Counted from the first letter of the stretch, positions 24,993 to 34,994 are shown. The stretch: DNA of 38,266 nucleotides from an uncultured Prevotellaceae bacterium (GCA_902776935.1 CACYRS010000020.1:1-38266), one strand, 5' to 3'. The notes: generated by a model from the letters alone, not told the origin. Program-made: numbers and translations.

Positions 24993-26690
24993 TTAGTCTT
25001 TCTGGCTGGCAATCCACTCCTTGGGAGTCATGCCGGTAAAAGACTTGAAGTTGCGATAGAACGACTGTTCGCTGGAGAATCCTGCAGAGATATACAATGA
25101 TGTGACCTTCGTGTCGGGCTTGCTGCGAAGCACTTGCTTGGCGTACTCAATACGGTAGCCGTTGACAAACTGTGAGAAGGAGTCGCCTGTATGCAAGTTG
25201 ATGCAGTTGGACACATAGCTGCGGTTCAGTCCAAGAGCAGAGGCGACGTCTTCGAGTTTCAGGTCGCTGTTGAGATAGAGTTGCTGCTGTTCCATCAGTT
25301 GCCTGATACGACCCATCAATTCGTCGTGAATCACGGTGACAGGTCCATGATCCGGCTGAGAGCCGGTATCAGGCGACCTGTCCCCATGATTCTCTGTCCT
25401 GCGGTGCTTCAGCAATAGGAAGCCCAGCAACAAACCGATTAGCACTATGGCAGGCAGTATCACCCACAGCCATAGACTGCCGTTCTGACTGGTCGCTTCA
25501 CTCTTAGAGCCGAGATGAAACATATAGACCGCAGCTGAAGGTGTGAAATTACTCAATCCCTTCAGACCTCCGGCTATCACAAGGTCGCCTTCATCAGTGA
25601 CAACTGGCGGATAGTCAGGCACAACGGGTAACGGATCTGTATAGTAAAGCGTCAGCGGGGCGGGCTTGCCGGAAAGGGCCTTGGCATAATCGATGCAGAG
25701 GAAATAGAGGGGACTCTCCCGCTCAGGCGTTGTCCTAAGGTAATTGGCACAACCCATCATATAGGCACGTCCAGCCTTGCGGTCAACCACGATATGTCCC
25801 TGATAAAAGATATCGTTCCCCTTGCACTGCATGGGTACAGGGCCGTCGGTAGGCAGCAGCGAGAACGTACTGTTTCTGACCTTAGCAATAGCTATCTGTC
25901 CGCTTTTGTCCTGCACAGGCATCAGGTAGGTATAATCGCCCTTCGACGCATCGCCTATAAAACTCTCAGCATCGCGATGGGACTGAACGGTCAGCGGAAA
26001 CCACGACTCCAAGAGAGGGATGTGGATGGTATCACCCTTTAGGTGCTCAGCGACAGCACTATTGAGAGTATCACCCTTGGTGCCACAAAAGCCTACCATC
26101 AGCGCATCGTCATTGCTGATTTGGAAGATGTGAGGCGAACTACGCTGGTCGGTCACATCTTTGATATATGTAAAGCGCTTCTTGCCGTCAAAAACCTCGA
26201 TTCCATCGTCGTGATACCAGTTACCGCTGATAACGACCTGTCCGTTGTCCAGTTCCAGTGCAGAAGCTATAGCGCGTTTCCGATCCATGCTTCCAAAACC
26301 CTCGAAGGTATGGGTCTTGGGGTCGTAAAGCTCAGCGAGGAAAGTCTGTCCGATGCCGATGGGTTGTTCGCAGCCGCCAAGTAGAAGCACTTTTCCATTC
26401 TTAAGCACTACAGAGGTGCCGAAGTCGTGGTTATAAACCATATCCATCAGATGCCACTCGCCATCCTTGTAATATTCTGCTGTTGGCGTTGGCACAAAAC
26501 CGTTGGTATGTCCACCAGCCACAGTCAGCTCGCCATCGACAAAGAACAGAGCATGACCCGCACGGGAAATGTTCAAATCAGGCAGGCGCTCAACGTCTAT
26601 CTTCACCTCCGGACACTGGCCCTTAGTGGAGAGAGGCAAGAGGAAAGTGATGAGAAGAAGACAGAAAAAAGTCCGTGTCGTCTGCGTCAT
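24993..26690 (-). CDS. Kelch-propeller / TM / AraC one-component membrane regulator
   Basis: A 565-residue protein. A signal sequence (residues 8-24) leads to a periplasmic domain of about 375 residues with Kelch-like repeats (AGHALFFVDGELTVAGGHT, AEYYKDGEWHLM, GKVLLLGGCEQP, AELYDPKTHTFEGF, LVIAGGLKG). A single membrane helix lies at about 405-427 and a cytoplasmic AraC-type double HTH at about 455-560 (VASALGLNRSYVSNCINLHTG, VTSLYISAGFSSEQSFYRNFKSFTGMTPKEW). No kinase or receiver domain is present. It should sense something at the propeller and act directly on DNA, most likely on the T9SS/BACON genes 92 bp downstream. The N-terminal codons lie in a short ACAGATGACGCAGACGAC-like repeat; no better downstream start is available. 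Confidence 0.85.
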   Translation of the reverse strand: MTQTTRTFFCLLLITFLLPLSTKGQCPEVKIDVERLPDLNISRAGHALFFVDGELTVAGGHTNGFVPTPTAEYYKDGEWHLMDMVYNHDFGTSVVLKNGKVLLLGGCEQPIGIGQTFLAELYDPKTHTFEGFGSMDRKRAIASALELDNGQVVISGNWYHDDGIEVFDGKKRFTYIKDVTDQRSSPHIFQISNDDALMVGFCGTKGDTLNSAVAEHLKGDTIHIPLLESWFPLTVQSHRDAESFIGDASKGDYTYLMPVQDKSGQIAIAKVRNSTFSLLPTDGPVPMQCKGNDIFYQGHIVVDRKAGRAYMMGCANYLRTTPERESPLYFLCIDYAKALSGKPAPLTLYYTDPLPVVPDYPPVVTDEGDLVIAGGLKGLSNFTPSAAVYMFHLGSKSEATSQNGSLWLWVILPAIVLIGLLLGFLLLKHRRTENHGDRSPDTGSQPDHGPVTVIHDELMGRIRQLMEQQQLYLNSDLKLEDVASALGLNRSYVSNCINLHTGDSFSQFVNGYRIEYAKQVLRSKPDTKVTSLYISAGFSSEQSFYRNFKSFTGMTPKEWIASQKD

Positions 26691-26731
26691 CTGTGGTCTG
26701 TTTTACCTTTTTACTTTTTTCCTTTTTACTT
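26691..26731. repeat. Spacer of short direct repeats between sufD and the Kelch-AraC gene
   Basis: The plus strand carries TTTTACCTTTTTACTTTT (26701-26718) followed by a second CCTTTTTACTTTT copy. The same 18-mer occurs at 5251-5268 between susC and susD. On the coding strand it is purine-rich. No hairpin or terminator is seen, so sufD transcription could run on into the regulator gene. Confidence 0.7.
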
Positions 26732-28087
26732 TTATTTGCAGAGCTTGCAGCCTGCGCATTTATTGAGCTCGCCTCGGAAACGCTTCTCCACAAGATGGTG
26801 AAGGCGGTCGCGGAGGGGTTCGAGTTGCATCTTGTCGATGACCTCGTTGATAAAGGCGTTCTGAAGGAGGAGCTTGGCTTCTTGCAAAGAGATGCCTCGC
26901 TGTCGCATATAGAAGAGAGCGGCATCGTTGAGTTGACCAACGGTAGAGCCATGAGCACACTTCACGTCGTCAGCATAGATTTCGAGCATTGGCTGTGTAT
27001 ACATGCGGGCCTCTTTAGTTGCTGTCAGATTCTGATTGGTCATCTGCGAAGAAGTCTTCTGAGCACCATGCTCTACCAGGACACGACCAGCGAATGCACC
27101 TGTTGCCTTATCATCAAGGACATACTTATACAATTCGTTAGAGGTGCAATGAGGCACTTTGTGAGTAATTAATGTATTGTTGTCAACATGCTGTTTCTTG
27201 TCGGCAATCACACATCCATAGCACTGGCACTCTGCTCCCTCGCCAGAAAATGTGAGGTCGAGCTTATTACGGGTAGTGCCATTATGCAAGGTGATGACAT
27301 TATGGTTTACACGACTATCACGTTGCTGGTCTATATAGACATTGCTTACTCGAACATTCTTAGCATGCGTCTCTTCAAGACAATAAAGGTTGAGCGAGGC
27401 ATTATCACCTACATAAGCCTCTATGACCTGAGTAGCCAGAAAGTTACGATCATCAGCTGCATGATCGCAGAAAAGCATCTTCAGTTCTGCTCCCTCCTCG
27501 AGGATAATAAGCACACGACGATTTACCATCAGATCAGATACCACACGCTGGGCATTCTGAGGTGTAGCTTTCAGGATATTGATAACCTGAATGGCACGAT
27601 CTACCTTTACGTGTTTGGGTACATAAACCAGCATACCATCTTGTGCCAACATTGTATTGAGCGCAGTAATGGCATCCTCACTTGTTTTAGCCAGTTTAGA
27701 GTAGTATTTGGTTACCAGTTCTGGGTTATCGCGCAAGGAGCCGATAATAACACCCTCTGGTAAGTGTCCTTTGGGCTTATCGTCGTTATAGAAAGAATCA
27801 TTAACGACAAAATAGAGACTTGTGCTCAGATTTGGCACATCACAACGGAAAGCCTGATAGGGATCTACAGGTATCTGGAGACGATTGAGGTTGAGACCAT
27901 AATCAGGCTCGAACAGTTTCTGAATATCAGTATATTTATATCTCTCCACCTTTTTTGATGGGAAGCCTTGTCTCTTAAAGTTCTCAAAAGCCTCATCCCT
28001 TACAGCATTAAGCGCCTCAGGGGCATGACTCTTAATCATGCCTGCAGCCTGCTCGTAAAGTTCTATATATTGCTGCTCGCTGCTCAT
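26732..28087 (-). CDS. sufD: Fe-S cluster assembly protein SufD
   Basis: A 451-residue SufB/SufD-family scaffold subunit that acts with SufB and SufC in cytosolic Fe-S cluster assembly. Seen: FPSKKVERYKYTDIQKLF at the N-terminus and the parallel beta-helix core (VSNVYIDQQRDSRVNHNVITLHNGT region). The C-terminal signature includes KCAHGSTVGQLNDAALFYMRQRGIS and INEVIDKM. The start at 28087 overlaps the sufC stop by 4 bp (ATGA); the ATG at 28114 would give a much longer overlap. It is the last suf gene of the long minus-strand operon; sufS does not follow it. Confidence 0.96.
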   Translation of the reverse strand: MSSEQQYIELYEQAAGMIKSHAPEALNAVRDEAFENFKRQGFPSKKVERYKYTDIQKLFEPDYGLNLNRLQIPVDPYQAFRCDVPNLSTSLYFVVNDSFYNDDKPKGHLPEGVIIGSLRDNPELVTKYYSKLAKTSEDAITALNTMLAQDGMLVYVPKHVKVDRAIQVINILKATPQNAQRVVSDLMVNRRVLIILEEGAELKMLFCDHAADDRNFLATQVIEAYVGDNASLNLYCLEETHAKNVRVSNVYIDQQRDSRVNHNVITLHNGTTRNKLDLTFSGEGAECQCYGCVIADKKQHVDNNTLITHKVPHCTSNELYKYVLDDKATGAFAGRVLVEHGAQKTSSQMTNQNLTATKEARMYTQPMLEIYADDVKCAHGSTVGQLNDAALFYMRQRGISLQEAKLLLQNAFINEVIDKMQLEPLRDRLHHLVEKRFRGELNKCAGCKLCK

Positions 28088-28839
28088 TCTTCTCCGATTT
28101 CTTCCTTTATCCAATCATAGCCGTGCTCCTGGATCTGCTTAGCGAGCTCAGGACCACCAGTCTTTACAATACGACCTTTATATAATACGTGCACGAACTG
28201 TGGACGGATCATCTCCAACAGACGGTCATAGTGAGTGATGACAATACAAGACGTCTCAGGTGTCTGGAGTTTGTTCACTCCCTCAGCCACGATACGCATA
28301 GCATCGACATCAAGACCAGAGTCAGTCTCATCGAGAATACTAAGCTTAGGTTCCAGCATGGCCATCTGGAAGATCTCGTTACGCTTCTTCTCACCACCGC
28401 TGAAACCCTCATTCACTGAGCGGTTAGCTAACTTTGAGTCGAGTTCCACAATCTTCCGTTTCTCACGCTGAAGCTTCAAGAACTCTGCGGCATTCATAGG
28501 TTCTAACCCCTGATATTTACGCTTCTCGTTGATGGCGGCCTTCATAAAATTGGTCATCGAAACGCCTGGAATCTCTACAGGATACTGAAACGAGAGGAAT
28601 AGACCTTCATGAGCTCTGTCCTCAGGTTTCATCTCCAACAGACTTTTGCCATTGAAGTATGCCTCACCCTCAGTAACCTCATAGAGCGGATTGCCCACAA
28701 GCACTGCACTAAGCGTACTCTTCCCAGAACCATTTGGTCCCATGATGGCATGCGTCTCACCATCGTTAATAACGAGATCGATACCTTTTAATATCTCTTT
28801 TTCGCCTATCTTGGCGTGTAAGTTTCGTACTTCTAGCAC
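28084..28839 (-). CDS. sufC: Fe-S assembly ATPase SufC
   Basis: A 251-residue ABC-type ATPase that drives conformational change in the SufBC2D complex. Walker A GPNGSGKST (34-42), Q-loop FLSFQYPVEIPG, signature SGGEKKR (147-153), Walker B with LSILDETDSGLD (167-178) and the switch VITHYDR are all present. The start codon is GTG (28837-28839, CAC on the plus strand), giving the normal MLEVRNLHA N-terminus. It overlaps sufD by 4 bp and follows sufB after a 39-bp gap made of short repeats. Confidence 0.97.
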   Translation of the reverse strand: MLEVRNLHAKIGEKEILKGIDLVINDGETHAIMGPNGSGKSTLSAVLVGNPLYEVTEGEAYFNGKSLLEMKPEDRAHEGLFLSFQYPVEIPGVSMTNFMKAAINEKRKYQGLEPMNAAEFLKLQREKRKIVELDSKLANRSVNEGFSGGEKKRNEIFQMAMLEPKLSILDETDSGLDVDAMRIVAEGVNKLQTPETSCIVITHYDRLLEMIRPQFVHVLYKGRIVKTGGPELAKQIQEHGYDWIKEEIGEE

Positions 28840-28878
28840 CTTTGAATTTATTATTTGACTATTTACTATTTGACTATT
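28840..28878. repeat. Repeat-filled spacer between sufB and sufC
   Basis: The plus strand contains TATTTGACTATTTACTATTTGACTATT in effect: two TATTTGACTATTT units joined by AC. On the coding strand this is AAATAGTCAAATAGT-like. It resembles the other intra-operon spacers of this window in length, AT content and internal direct repeats, but not in sequence. Confidence 0.7.
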
Positions 28879-30327
28879 TTATCCTACCGTTCCTTCGAGG
28901 GATACGGAGAGGAGTTTCTGAGCCTCAACAGCGAACTCCATTGGAAGTTTCTGGAGGACCTCCTTGGCATAGCCATTAACGATAAGGCCAACGGCCTGCT
29001 CTGTAGGGATGCCTCGTTGGTTACAATAGAAGAGCTGGTCTTCGGAAATCTTTGAAGTAGTAGCTTCATGCTCGAAGATAGCCGTATCGTTGTGTACATC
29101 CATATAAGGGAATGTGTGGGCACCACAATCAGAGCCCAACAACAACGAGTCGCAAGAACTATAGTTACGGGCATTATCTGCCGTAGCTGCTGCACGAACC
29201 AACCCTCGATAACTATTCTGTGAATGACCTGCGGAGATACCCTTAGAGATGATAGTGCTCCTGGTGTTCATGCCTATATGGATCATCTTCGTACCTGTGT
29301 CTGCTTCCTGATAGTTGTTGGTAACAGCTACAGAATAGAACTCAGCCTGAGAATTATCGCCTCGTAAGATACAAGAGGGGTATTTCCAGGTGATGGCAGA
29401 GCCCGTTTCCACCTGTGTCCAAGAGAGTTTTGAATCAACACCACGCAGATCGCCACGCTTTGTTACCAGATTCAGTACTCCACCCTTACCGTTCTCATCG
29501 CCCGGATACCAATTCTGGACGGTGGAGTATTTAACCTCAGCACGATTCATGACGATAATCTCAACGATGGCAGCGTGCAACTGGTTTTCATCACGCATCG
29601 GGGCTGTACAACCTTCAAGATATGAAACATAGGCATCATCATCAGCAATGATCAATGTACGTTCAAACTGTCCCGTATTCCTTGCATTAATACGAAAATA
29701 TGAGCTAAGCTCCATCGGACAACGAATACCCTTAGGTATATACACGAACGAGCCGTCGCTAAACACAGCAGAGTTCAATGCCGCAAAGAAGTTGTCACGA
29801 TAAGGTACTACCGTACCAAGATACTGACGCACCAGATCACCATGCTCCTTAATAGCTTCACCAATAGAGCAGAAGATAACTCCCTTTTCACGCAGTTTCT
29901 CCTTAAACGTGGTCTTTACAGAGACACTGTCCATGATGGCATCAACAGCTGTATTGCCACTCAAAGCAAGTCTCTCCTCAAGAGGTATTCCCAACTTATC
30001 GAAGGTCTTTTCAAGCTGAGGGTCAATCTTTCCATCACCAGCCGGTTTCTTTGCCATAGGGTCAGCATAATACGAGATTCCTTGATAGTCAATCTCCGGC
30101 ACATGCACATGTCCCCATTTGGGCTCTTTCTGTTCTTTCCAATAACGGAAAGCCTTTAAGCGGAACTCAAGCATCCACTCGGGTTCCCCTTTTTTAGCAG
30201 AGATGAGCCGAACGATGTCCTCGTTCAGCCCTTTCTCAATAATCTCTGTATGTACATCCGTCGTAAAACCAAACTCATACTTCTGTTCAGCCACCTGACG
30301 GACAAACTCATTATTCTGTTCTGACAT
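28879..30327 (-). CDS. sufB: Fe-S cluster assembly protein SufB
   Basis: A 482-residue SufB, the scaffold subunit on which the cluster is built. Recognisable segments: [16 protein letters not shown] near the N-terminus, [37 protein letters not shown] with the conserved Cys, [24 protein letters not shown], and [21 protein letters not shown] near the C-terminus. Length is normal. It starts 2 bp after the infB stop, so it must be cotranscribed with infB. Confidence 0.98.
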   Translation of the reverse strand: MSEQNNEFVRQVAEQKYEFGFTTDVHTEIIEKGLNEDIVRLISAKKGEPEWMLEFRLKAFRYWKEQKEPKWGHVHVPEIDYQGISYYADPMAKKPAGDGKIDPQLEKTFDKLGIPLEERLALSGNTAVDAIMDSVSVKTTFKEKLREKGVIFCSIGEAIKEHGDLVRQYLGTVVPYRDNFFAALNSAVFSDGSFVYIPKGIRCPMELSSYFRINARNTGQFERTLIIADDDAYVSYLEGCTAPMRDENQLHAAIVEIIVMNRAEVKYSTVQNWYPGDENGKGGVLNLVTKRGDLRGVDSKLSWTQVETGSAITWKYPSCILRGDNSQAEFYSVAVTNNYQEADTGTKMIHIGMNTRSTIISKGISAGHSQNSYRGLVRAAATADNARNYSSCDSLLLGSDCGAHTFPYMDVHNDTAIFEHEATTSKISEDQLFYCNQRGIPTEQAVGLIVNGYAKEVLQKLPMEFAVEAQKLLSVSLEGTVG

Positions 30328-30329
30328 TC

Positions 30330-33182
30330 TTACAGTTTCTGTTCTACCTCGATCTCAGTGAAGGTCTCGATGATATCACCTACCTGGATATCGTTGAAGT
30401 TAACCAGTGATATACCGCACTCCAAGCCTGTTGCAACCTCCTTGGCGTCATCCTTATAACGCTTCAGGGCATCAATAGGAGCGGTATGAATCACGATACC
30501 ATCGCGGATGACACGAGCCTTATCCTTGTTGTGAACCTTACCATCGGTAACCAGACCACCAGCAACGGTACCGACCTTTGATATCTTGAACACTTGCTTA
30601 ACCTCAATCTCTCCAGAAATAATTTCCTTCTTCACCTTATCCAGCATTCCCTGCATGGTCTGCTTTACATCGTCGATAGCATCGTAGATGATAGAGTATG
30701 TATTAATCTCAACACCCTCACGGTCAGCAGCACGGCGTGCATCGGCAGAAGGACGTACCTGGAAACCGATGATGATAGCCTCTGAAGCTGAAGCCAACAT
30801 GACATCATTCTCAGATATCTGACCTACAGCCTTCGAGATAACATTCACCTGAACCTTTTCTGTTGAGAGTTTGATGAACGAATCAGACAATGCCTCGATA
30901 GATCCATCGGTATCACCCTTAACGATAATGTTAAGCTCATGGAACTCACCCAAAGCGATACGATGAGAGAGTTCATCAAGACCGAGTTTAGTAGTGGTAC
31001 GCAGACTCTGTTCACGCTGCAACTGGATACGCTTGTTAGCAATCTCACGTGCCTCCTGTTCTGTCTCCATCACATGGAAAGAGTCACCAGCGGTAGGAGC
31101 ACCATTAAGACCCAGGATGATTGCTGGCTCAGCCGGTCCTGCCTCATCAATACGCTGGTTACGCTCATTGAACATTGCCTTTACCCTACCCCATGCAGTA
31201 CCAGCGATAACAACATCACCGATCTTCAAAGTACCATTAGATACAAGCACAGTAGAAACATATCCGCGTCCCTTATCAAGTGAACTCTCGATGATTGAAC
31301 CAGTAGCCTTACGGTTTGGATTGGCCTTCAGATCAAGCATCTCGGCCTCGAGCAACACTTTCTCCAGCAGCTCCTCAACACCAATACCCTTCTTGGCACT
31401 GATCTCCTGACACTGATATTTTCCACCCCACTCCTCAACAAGCAGGTTCATATTTGCCAGATCCTCACGGATCTTATCAGGATTAGCTCCTGGCTTATCA
31501 ATCTTATTGATGGCAAACACCATTGGCACGTTGGCTGCCTGAGCATGAGCTATAGCCTCCTTTGTGGTAGGCATCACAGAGTCGTCAGCAGCAACGATGA
31601 TGATAGCTATATCCGTTACCTGAGCACCACGGGCACGCATAGCGGTAAATGCCTCATGACCAGGAGTATCAAGGAACGTAATCTGACGACCATCCTTCAG
31701 TTGTACATTGTAAGCACCGATATGCTGTGTGATACCACCAGCCTCACCGGCAATAACATTTGTATTACGGATATGGTCAAGCAGAGATGTCTTACCATGG
31801 TCTACATGACCCATCACTGTTACAATAGGAGCACGTGTTACGAGATCGTTCTCATCATCCTCCTCTTCAGTGATAGCGTTCTGCACCTCAGCACTAACAT
31901 ATTCCGTAGTGAAGCCAAACTCCTCGGCAACGATATTGATAGTCTCAGCATCGAGGCGCTGATTGATAGATACCATGATACCGATGCTCATACATGTACC
32001 AATAACCTGGTTCACGCCTACGTTCATCATCGTAGCGAGTTCAGACACAGTCACAAACTCTGTCAGCTTCAATATCTTGCTCTCTGCTGCCTCTGCTGCC
32101 ATCTCCTCATTCATACGCTCAGCAACAGCATCACGCTTTTCACGACGATATTTGGCTCCTTTCTTATTTTGATTCTTTGAGGTAAGACGAGCAAGAGTCT
32201 CCTTTACCTGACGGGCTACTGCCTCATCATCAACTTCAAGGGATTTAACAGGGCGATTCTTCTTATTCTTCTTGCTACCCTGCTGACCATTGTTGCTGTC
32301 CTGGAAGTTCTGGTTGCCACCCTTGTTCTTCTTGTTCTTGCTGTTATTCTGTCCCTTGTCCTGACTGGCTGCGGCTTCGATATCCACGCGCTCCTTACCT
32401 CCACGGATACGCTCACGCTTCTTCTTCTCACCATTGCCGTTATGCATCTGAGACTGCTTCTCCTCACGCTCCTTGCGACGTTCCTCCTTGGATTTCTTCT
32501 TAGGACGAGTGCTCTGATTAAGCGAGTCAAGGTCAATCTTACCTACAACATTCAGGTTTGGCGCTGACTTCTGTTCTGTCTTCAGTTTAAAGACTTCATT
32601 AGTCTTCTCTTCCTCTACCTCAACAAACTCTGGAGCTTCAGAAGCAACAGGAACTACCGGAGTTTCTACCTTTTCCTCAGCTATAGGCTCTGGTTTGGGC
32701 TCAGGTTTAACCTCTGCCTTCACCTCTACCTCTGGCTCCGGCTTTGGTTCTGGCTTAACCTCTGGCTCTGGTTTGGGCTTTGACTCCACTTCAACATTGG
32801 GCTCTGGCTCTGCCTGCACCTCTTTGCTTTTTATCTCTACCTTCTTCTTTCCATTAAGGCTGTCAAGGTCAATTTTTCCCAGGGGCTTGTACTCCTGACG
32901 GGGTTCTTCCTTAATTTCCACCTTTGGCTCAAACACCTCTGGTTTCGGCTTGGGCTTGTCCTTCTTTTCCTTTTTGGGGAAGATCATATTGGCCTGGGTC
33001 TTGACATCCTTGTCACGTTTGAACTCCTTGACGAGGGCCTCATACTGCTCGTCAGAGATTTTTGTGTTGACATTGGCGTCATCTTTTATCTCGCCCAGAC
33101 TCTTCTTGTTCTTCAGATATTCGATAGCCGTCTGAAGACCTATATTCAGTTCTGTTAATACCTTATTTAATCTGACTCCCAT
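30330..33182 (-). CDS. infB: Translation initiation factor IF-2
   Basis: A 950-residue GTPase that places initiator tRNA on the 30S subunit. An N-terminal IF2-N helical module (1-50) is followed by a long, low-complexity Lys/Pro/Glu region (about 70-190, many KPEPE-type units) and a basic Lys/Arg/Asn-rich region (about 225-320). The G domain starts near 455: GHVDHGKTS (G1), [10 protein letters not shown] (G2), DTPGHEAF (G3), NKIDKPGA (G4). Domains II-IV end in [10 protein letters not shown]. The repeat region is encoded by near-identical codons around 32680-32830 and could vary in length between strains. Gene order nusA-infB is conserved. Confidence 0.98.
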   Translation of the reverse strand: MGVRLNKVLTELNIGLQTAIEYLKNKKSLGEIKDDANVNTKISDEQYEALVKEFKRDKDVKTQANMIFPKKEKKDKPKPKPEVFEPKVEIKEEPRQEYKPLGKIDLDSLNGKKKVEIKSKEVQAEPEPNVEVESKPKPEPEVKPEPKPEPEVEVKAEVKPEPKPEPIAEEKVETPVVPVASEAPEFVEVEEEKTNEVFKLKTEQKSAPNLNVVGKIDLDSLNQSTRPKKKSKEERRKEREEKQSQMHNGNGEKKKRERIRGGKERVDIEAAASQDKGQNNSKNKKNKGGNQNFQDSNNGQQGSKKNKKNRPVKSLEVDDEAVARQVKETLARLTSKNQNKKGAKYRREKRDAVAERMNEEMAAEAAESKILKLTEFVTVSELATMMNVGVNQVIGTCMSIGIMVSINQRLDAETINIVAEEFGFTTEYVSAEVQNAITEEEDDENDLVTRAPIVTVMGHVDHGKTSLLDHIRNTNVIAGEAGGITQHIGAYNVQLKDGRQITFLDTPGHEAFTAMRARGAQVTDIAIIIVAADDSVMPTTKEAIAHAQAANVPMVFAINKIDKPGANPDKIREDLANMNLLVEEWGGKYQCQEISAKKGIGVEELLEKVLLEAEMLDLKANPNRKATGSIIESSLDKGRGYVSTVLVSNGTLKIGDVVIAGTAWGRVKAMFNERNQRIDEAGPAEPAIILGLNGAPTAGDSFHVMETEQEAREIANKRIQLQREQSLRTTTKLGLDELSHRIALGEFHELNIIVKGDTDGSIEALSDSFIKLSTEKVQVNVISKAVGQISENDVMLASASEAIIIGFQVRPSADARRAADREGVEINTYSIIYDAIDDVKQTMQGMLDKVKKEIISGEIEVKQVFKISKVGTVAGGLVTDGKVHNKDKARVIRDGIVIHTAPIDALKRYKDDAKEVATGLECGISLVNFNDIQVGDIIETFTEIEVEQKL

Positions 33183-33220
33183 CTAGTTATTTACGATTTA
33201 CAGATTTACGATTTGAGAAT
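33183..33220. repeat. Repeat-filled spacer between nusA and infB
   Basis: The plus strand carries TTTACGATTTACAGATTTACGATTT (quoted in parts: TTTACGATTT at two places, joined by ACAGA). It is one of several 38-45 bp operon spacers in the window that consist of short AT-rich direct repeats. Confidence 0.65.
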
Positions 33221-34480
33221 TTATTCGAACTCTGAGCGGAGCACGTCAAGCAGATGATCTACGGTCTCCTCTTCGAGGTCAGCCTTTTCAATCAACATCT
33301 CTCTTGGAGCGTTGAGTACTGCCTTAGCCGTATCGAGACCTATAGCCTTGATAGAATCGATAACCCACTGGTCGATCTCATCAGCGAACTCATCCAGATA
33401 GATATCCTCATCAGCCTCACTCTCATTGACAACACGATAAACGTCGATGGTATATTCCGTCAACATAGAAGCCAGTTTGATATTCATACCACCACGACCT
33501 ATAGCGAGAGAAACCTCCTCGGGCTCGAGGTAAACCTCTGCCTTGTGGTTCTCCTGATCGATAGTCATATTACTGATCTTAGCAGGGCTAAGTGCACGGG
33601 TGATGTAGAGCTGGATATTACTTGAGTAGTTGATGACATCGATGTTCTCGTTACAAAGCTCACGAACGATACCATGAACACGACTACCCTTAACACCTAC
33701 GCAAGCCCCTACAGGATCGATGCGCTCATCGTAGCTCTCCACGGCAACCTTTGCACGGTCTCCCGGCATACGGGCCACCTTCTTGATGGTGATGAGGCCA
33801 TCATTAATCTCAGGTACCTCTGCCTCAAGCAGACGCTCGAGGAAAATAGGACTTGTACGTGAGAGGATGATACGAGGATTGTTGTTCTCGTTCTGCACCT
33901 CTTTCACGATGGCACGGATTGTCTCACCCTTACGATAGTTGTCTGAGGGAATCTGCTCGCCTTTCGGAAGATGCAGCTCATTACCCTCATCATCGATGAG
34001 AAGCACCTCACGTTTCCAAATCTGGTATACCTCACCACTAACAACCTGTCCGACACGATCCTTATATTTCTGATACAGTGAGTCATGCTCGAGTTCAAGA
34101 ATCTTTGAAGCCAGTGTCTGACGAAGGTTTAGAATAGCACGACGGCCAAACTTTTGGAAGTTAACCTCCTCAGAAACCTCCTCACCGACCTCATAGTCAG
34201 GCTCTATCTGCTGAGCCTCGCTCAGAGCAATCTCCTTGTTCTCATCCTCCACTTCTCCATCGGCTACAACGATACGGTTACGGTGAATCTCAAAGTCACC
34301 CTTGTCGGGGTTTACAATAACATCGAAGTTCTCATCAGATCCATATATCTTAGCGATGACATTACGGAAGCTCTCCTCCAGCACACTCACCAAGGTAGTA
34401 CGATCGATATTCTTCGTTTCCTTGAATTCCTGAAAAGTCTCAATCATTGATGGACCTTTCGCATCTTTAATACTTGCCAT
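33221..34480 (-). CDS. nusA: Transcription termination/antitermination factor NusA
   Basis: A 419-residue NusA: N-terminal RNA-polymerase-binding domain (1-125), S1 domain (about 130-200: GQVVSGEVYQIWKREVLLIDDEG), then KH1 with GACVGVKGSRVHGIVREL and KH2 with LAIGRGGMNIKLASMLTEY. A C-terminal acidic segment (EADEDIYLDEFADEIDQW) and a short helical tail complete it. As usual outside Proteobacteria, the two acidic C-terminal repeats of E. coli NusA are not both present. It lies between rimP (31-bp gap) and infB (38-bp gap). Confidence 0.98.
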   Translation of the reverse strand: MASIKDAKGPSMIETFQEFKETKNIDRTTLVSVLEESFRNVIAKIYGSDENFDVIVNPDKGDFEIHRNRIVVADGEVEDENKEIALSEAQQIEPDYEVGEEVSEEVNFQKFGRRAILNLRQTLASKILELEHDSLYQKYKDRVGQVVSGEVYQIWKREVLLIDDEGNELHLPKGEQIPSDNYRKGETIRAIVKEVQNENNNPRIILSRTSPIFLERLLEAEVPEINDGLITIKKVARMPGDRAKVAVESYDERIDPVGACVGVKGSRVHGIVRELCNENIDVINYSSNIQLYITRALSPAKISNMTIDQENHKAEVYLEPEEVSLAIGRGGMNIKLASMLTEYTIDVYRVVNESEADEDIYLDEFADEIDQWVIDSIKAIGLDTAKAVLNAPREMLIEKADLEEETVDHLLDVLRSEFE

Positions 34481-34511
34481 TGAAATATTTTTTATTTTTA
34501 TTCTTTGTTTC

Positions 34512-34979
34512 TTATTTGAAAGCGAGAACGTACTTCGCGTACTTCACCTCATCCATGCTGAAAGTCTTATCAACCTCCACCATCACTGGGCGCTTCTTTC
34601 CCTCAACGGTCTGCTTCTCTTTCACCGTCAGTACAAACTCACAGCCATTAACCTCCTTAAGCACACCCTGAATCTTCTTTCCATCTGCAGAGAGCACCTC
34701 GAGTTCATCTCCAATGTGATTGATATACTGCTGTTCAACCTTGAAAGGCTGTCCGATGCCTGCAGAACCCACCTCGAGTTCATAGTCACCGAGTTCATCG
34801 CCAAGCTTCTCCTGAAGGAATCGGCTCAGCTCTGCGCAATCCTCAATCCATACGCCGTCGGCATGATCAATCTCAATCACGATACGGTCGTCTGTTCCAA
34901 ACATAATGTCTACCAGGAAGTAGTCGCCATTCTGCAGCCACTCCTCTACTAATGCTTTTACTGTCTCTTTGTTAATCAT
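34512..34979 (-). CDS. rimP: Ribosome maturation factor RimP
   Basis: A 155-residue RimP needed for 30S subunit maturation. Visible: VKALVEEWLQNGDYFLVDIMFG, the conserved VIEIDHADGVWIEDCAELSRFLQEKL segment and YELEVGSAGIGQPFK, then a small C-terminal SH3-like barrel. It is the first gene of rimP-nusA-infB-sufBCD, downstream of a well-formed promoter at 35043-35074. Confidence 0.96.
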   Translation of the reverse strand: MINKETVKALVEEWLQNGDYFLVDIMFGTDDRIVIEIDHADGVWIEDCAELSRFLQEKLGDELGDYELEVGSAGIGQPFKVEQQYINHIGDELEVLSADGKKIQGVLKEVNGCEFVLTVKEKQTVEGKKRPVMVEVDKTFSMDEVKYAKYVLAFK

Positions 34980-34994
34980 CTATATGTCTTATTA

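Noticed and set aside
24901-25017. Longer form of the small T9SS protein starting at 25017
   Set aside because: It would overlap the Kelch-AraC gene and cross the -7 box at 24924-24932, and it would put a long extension before a clear signal peptide.
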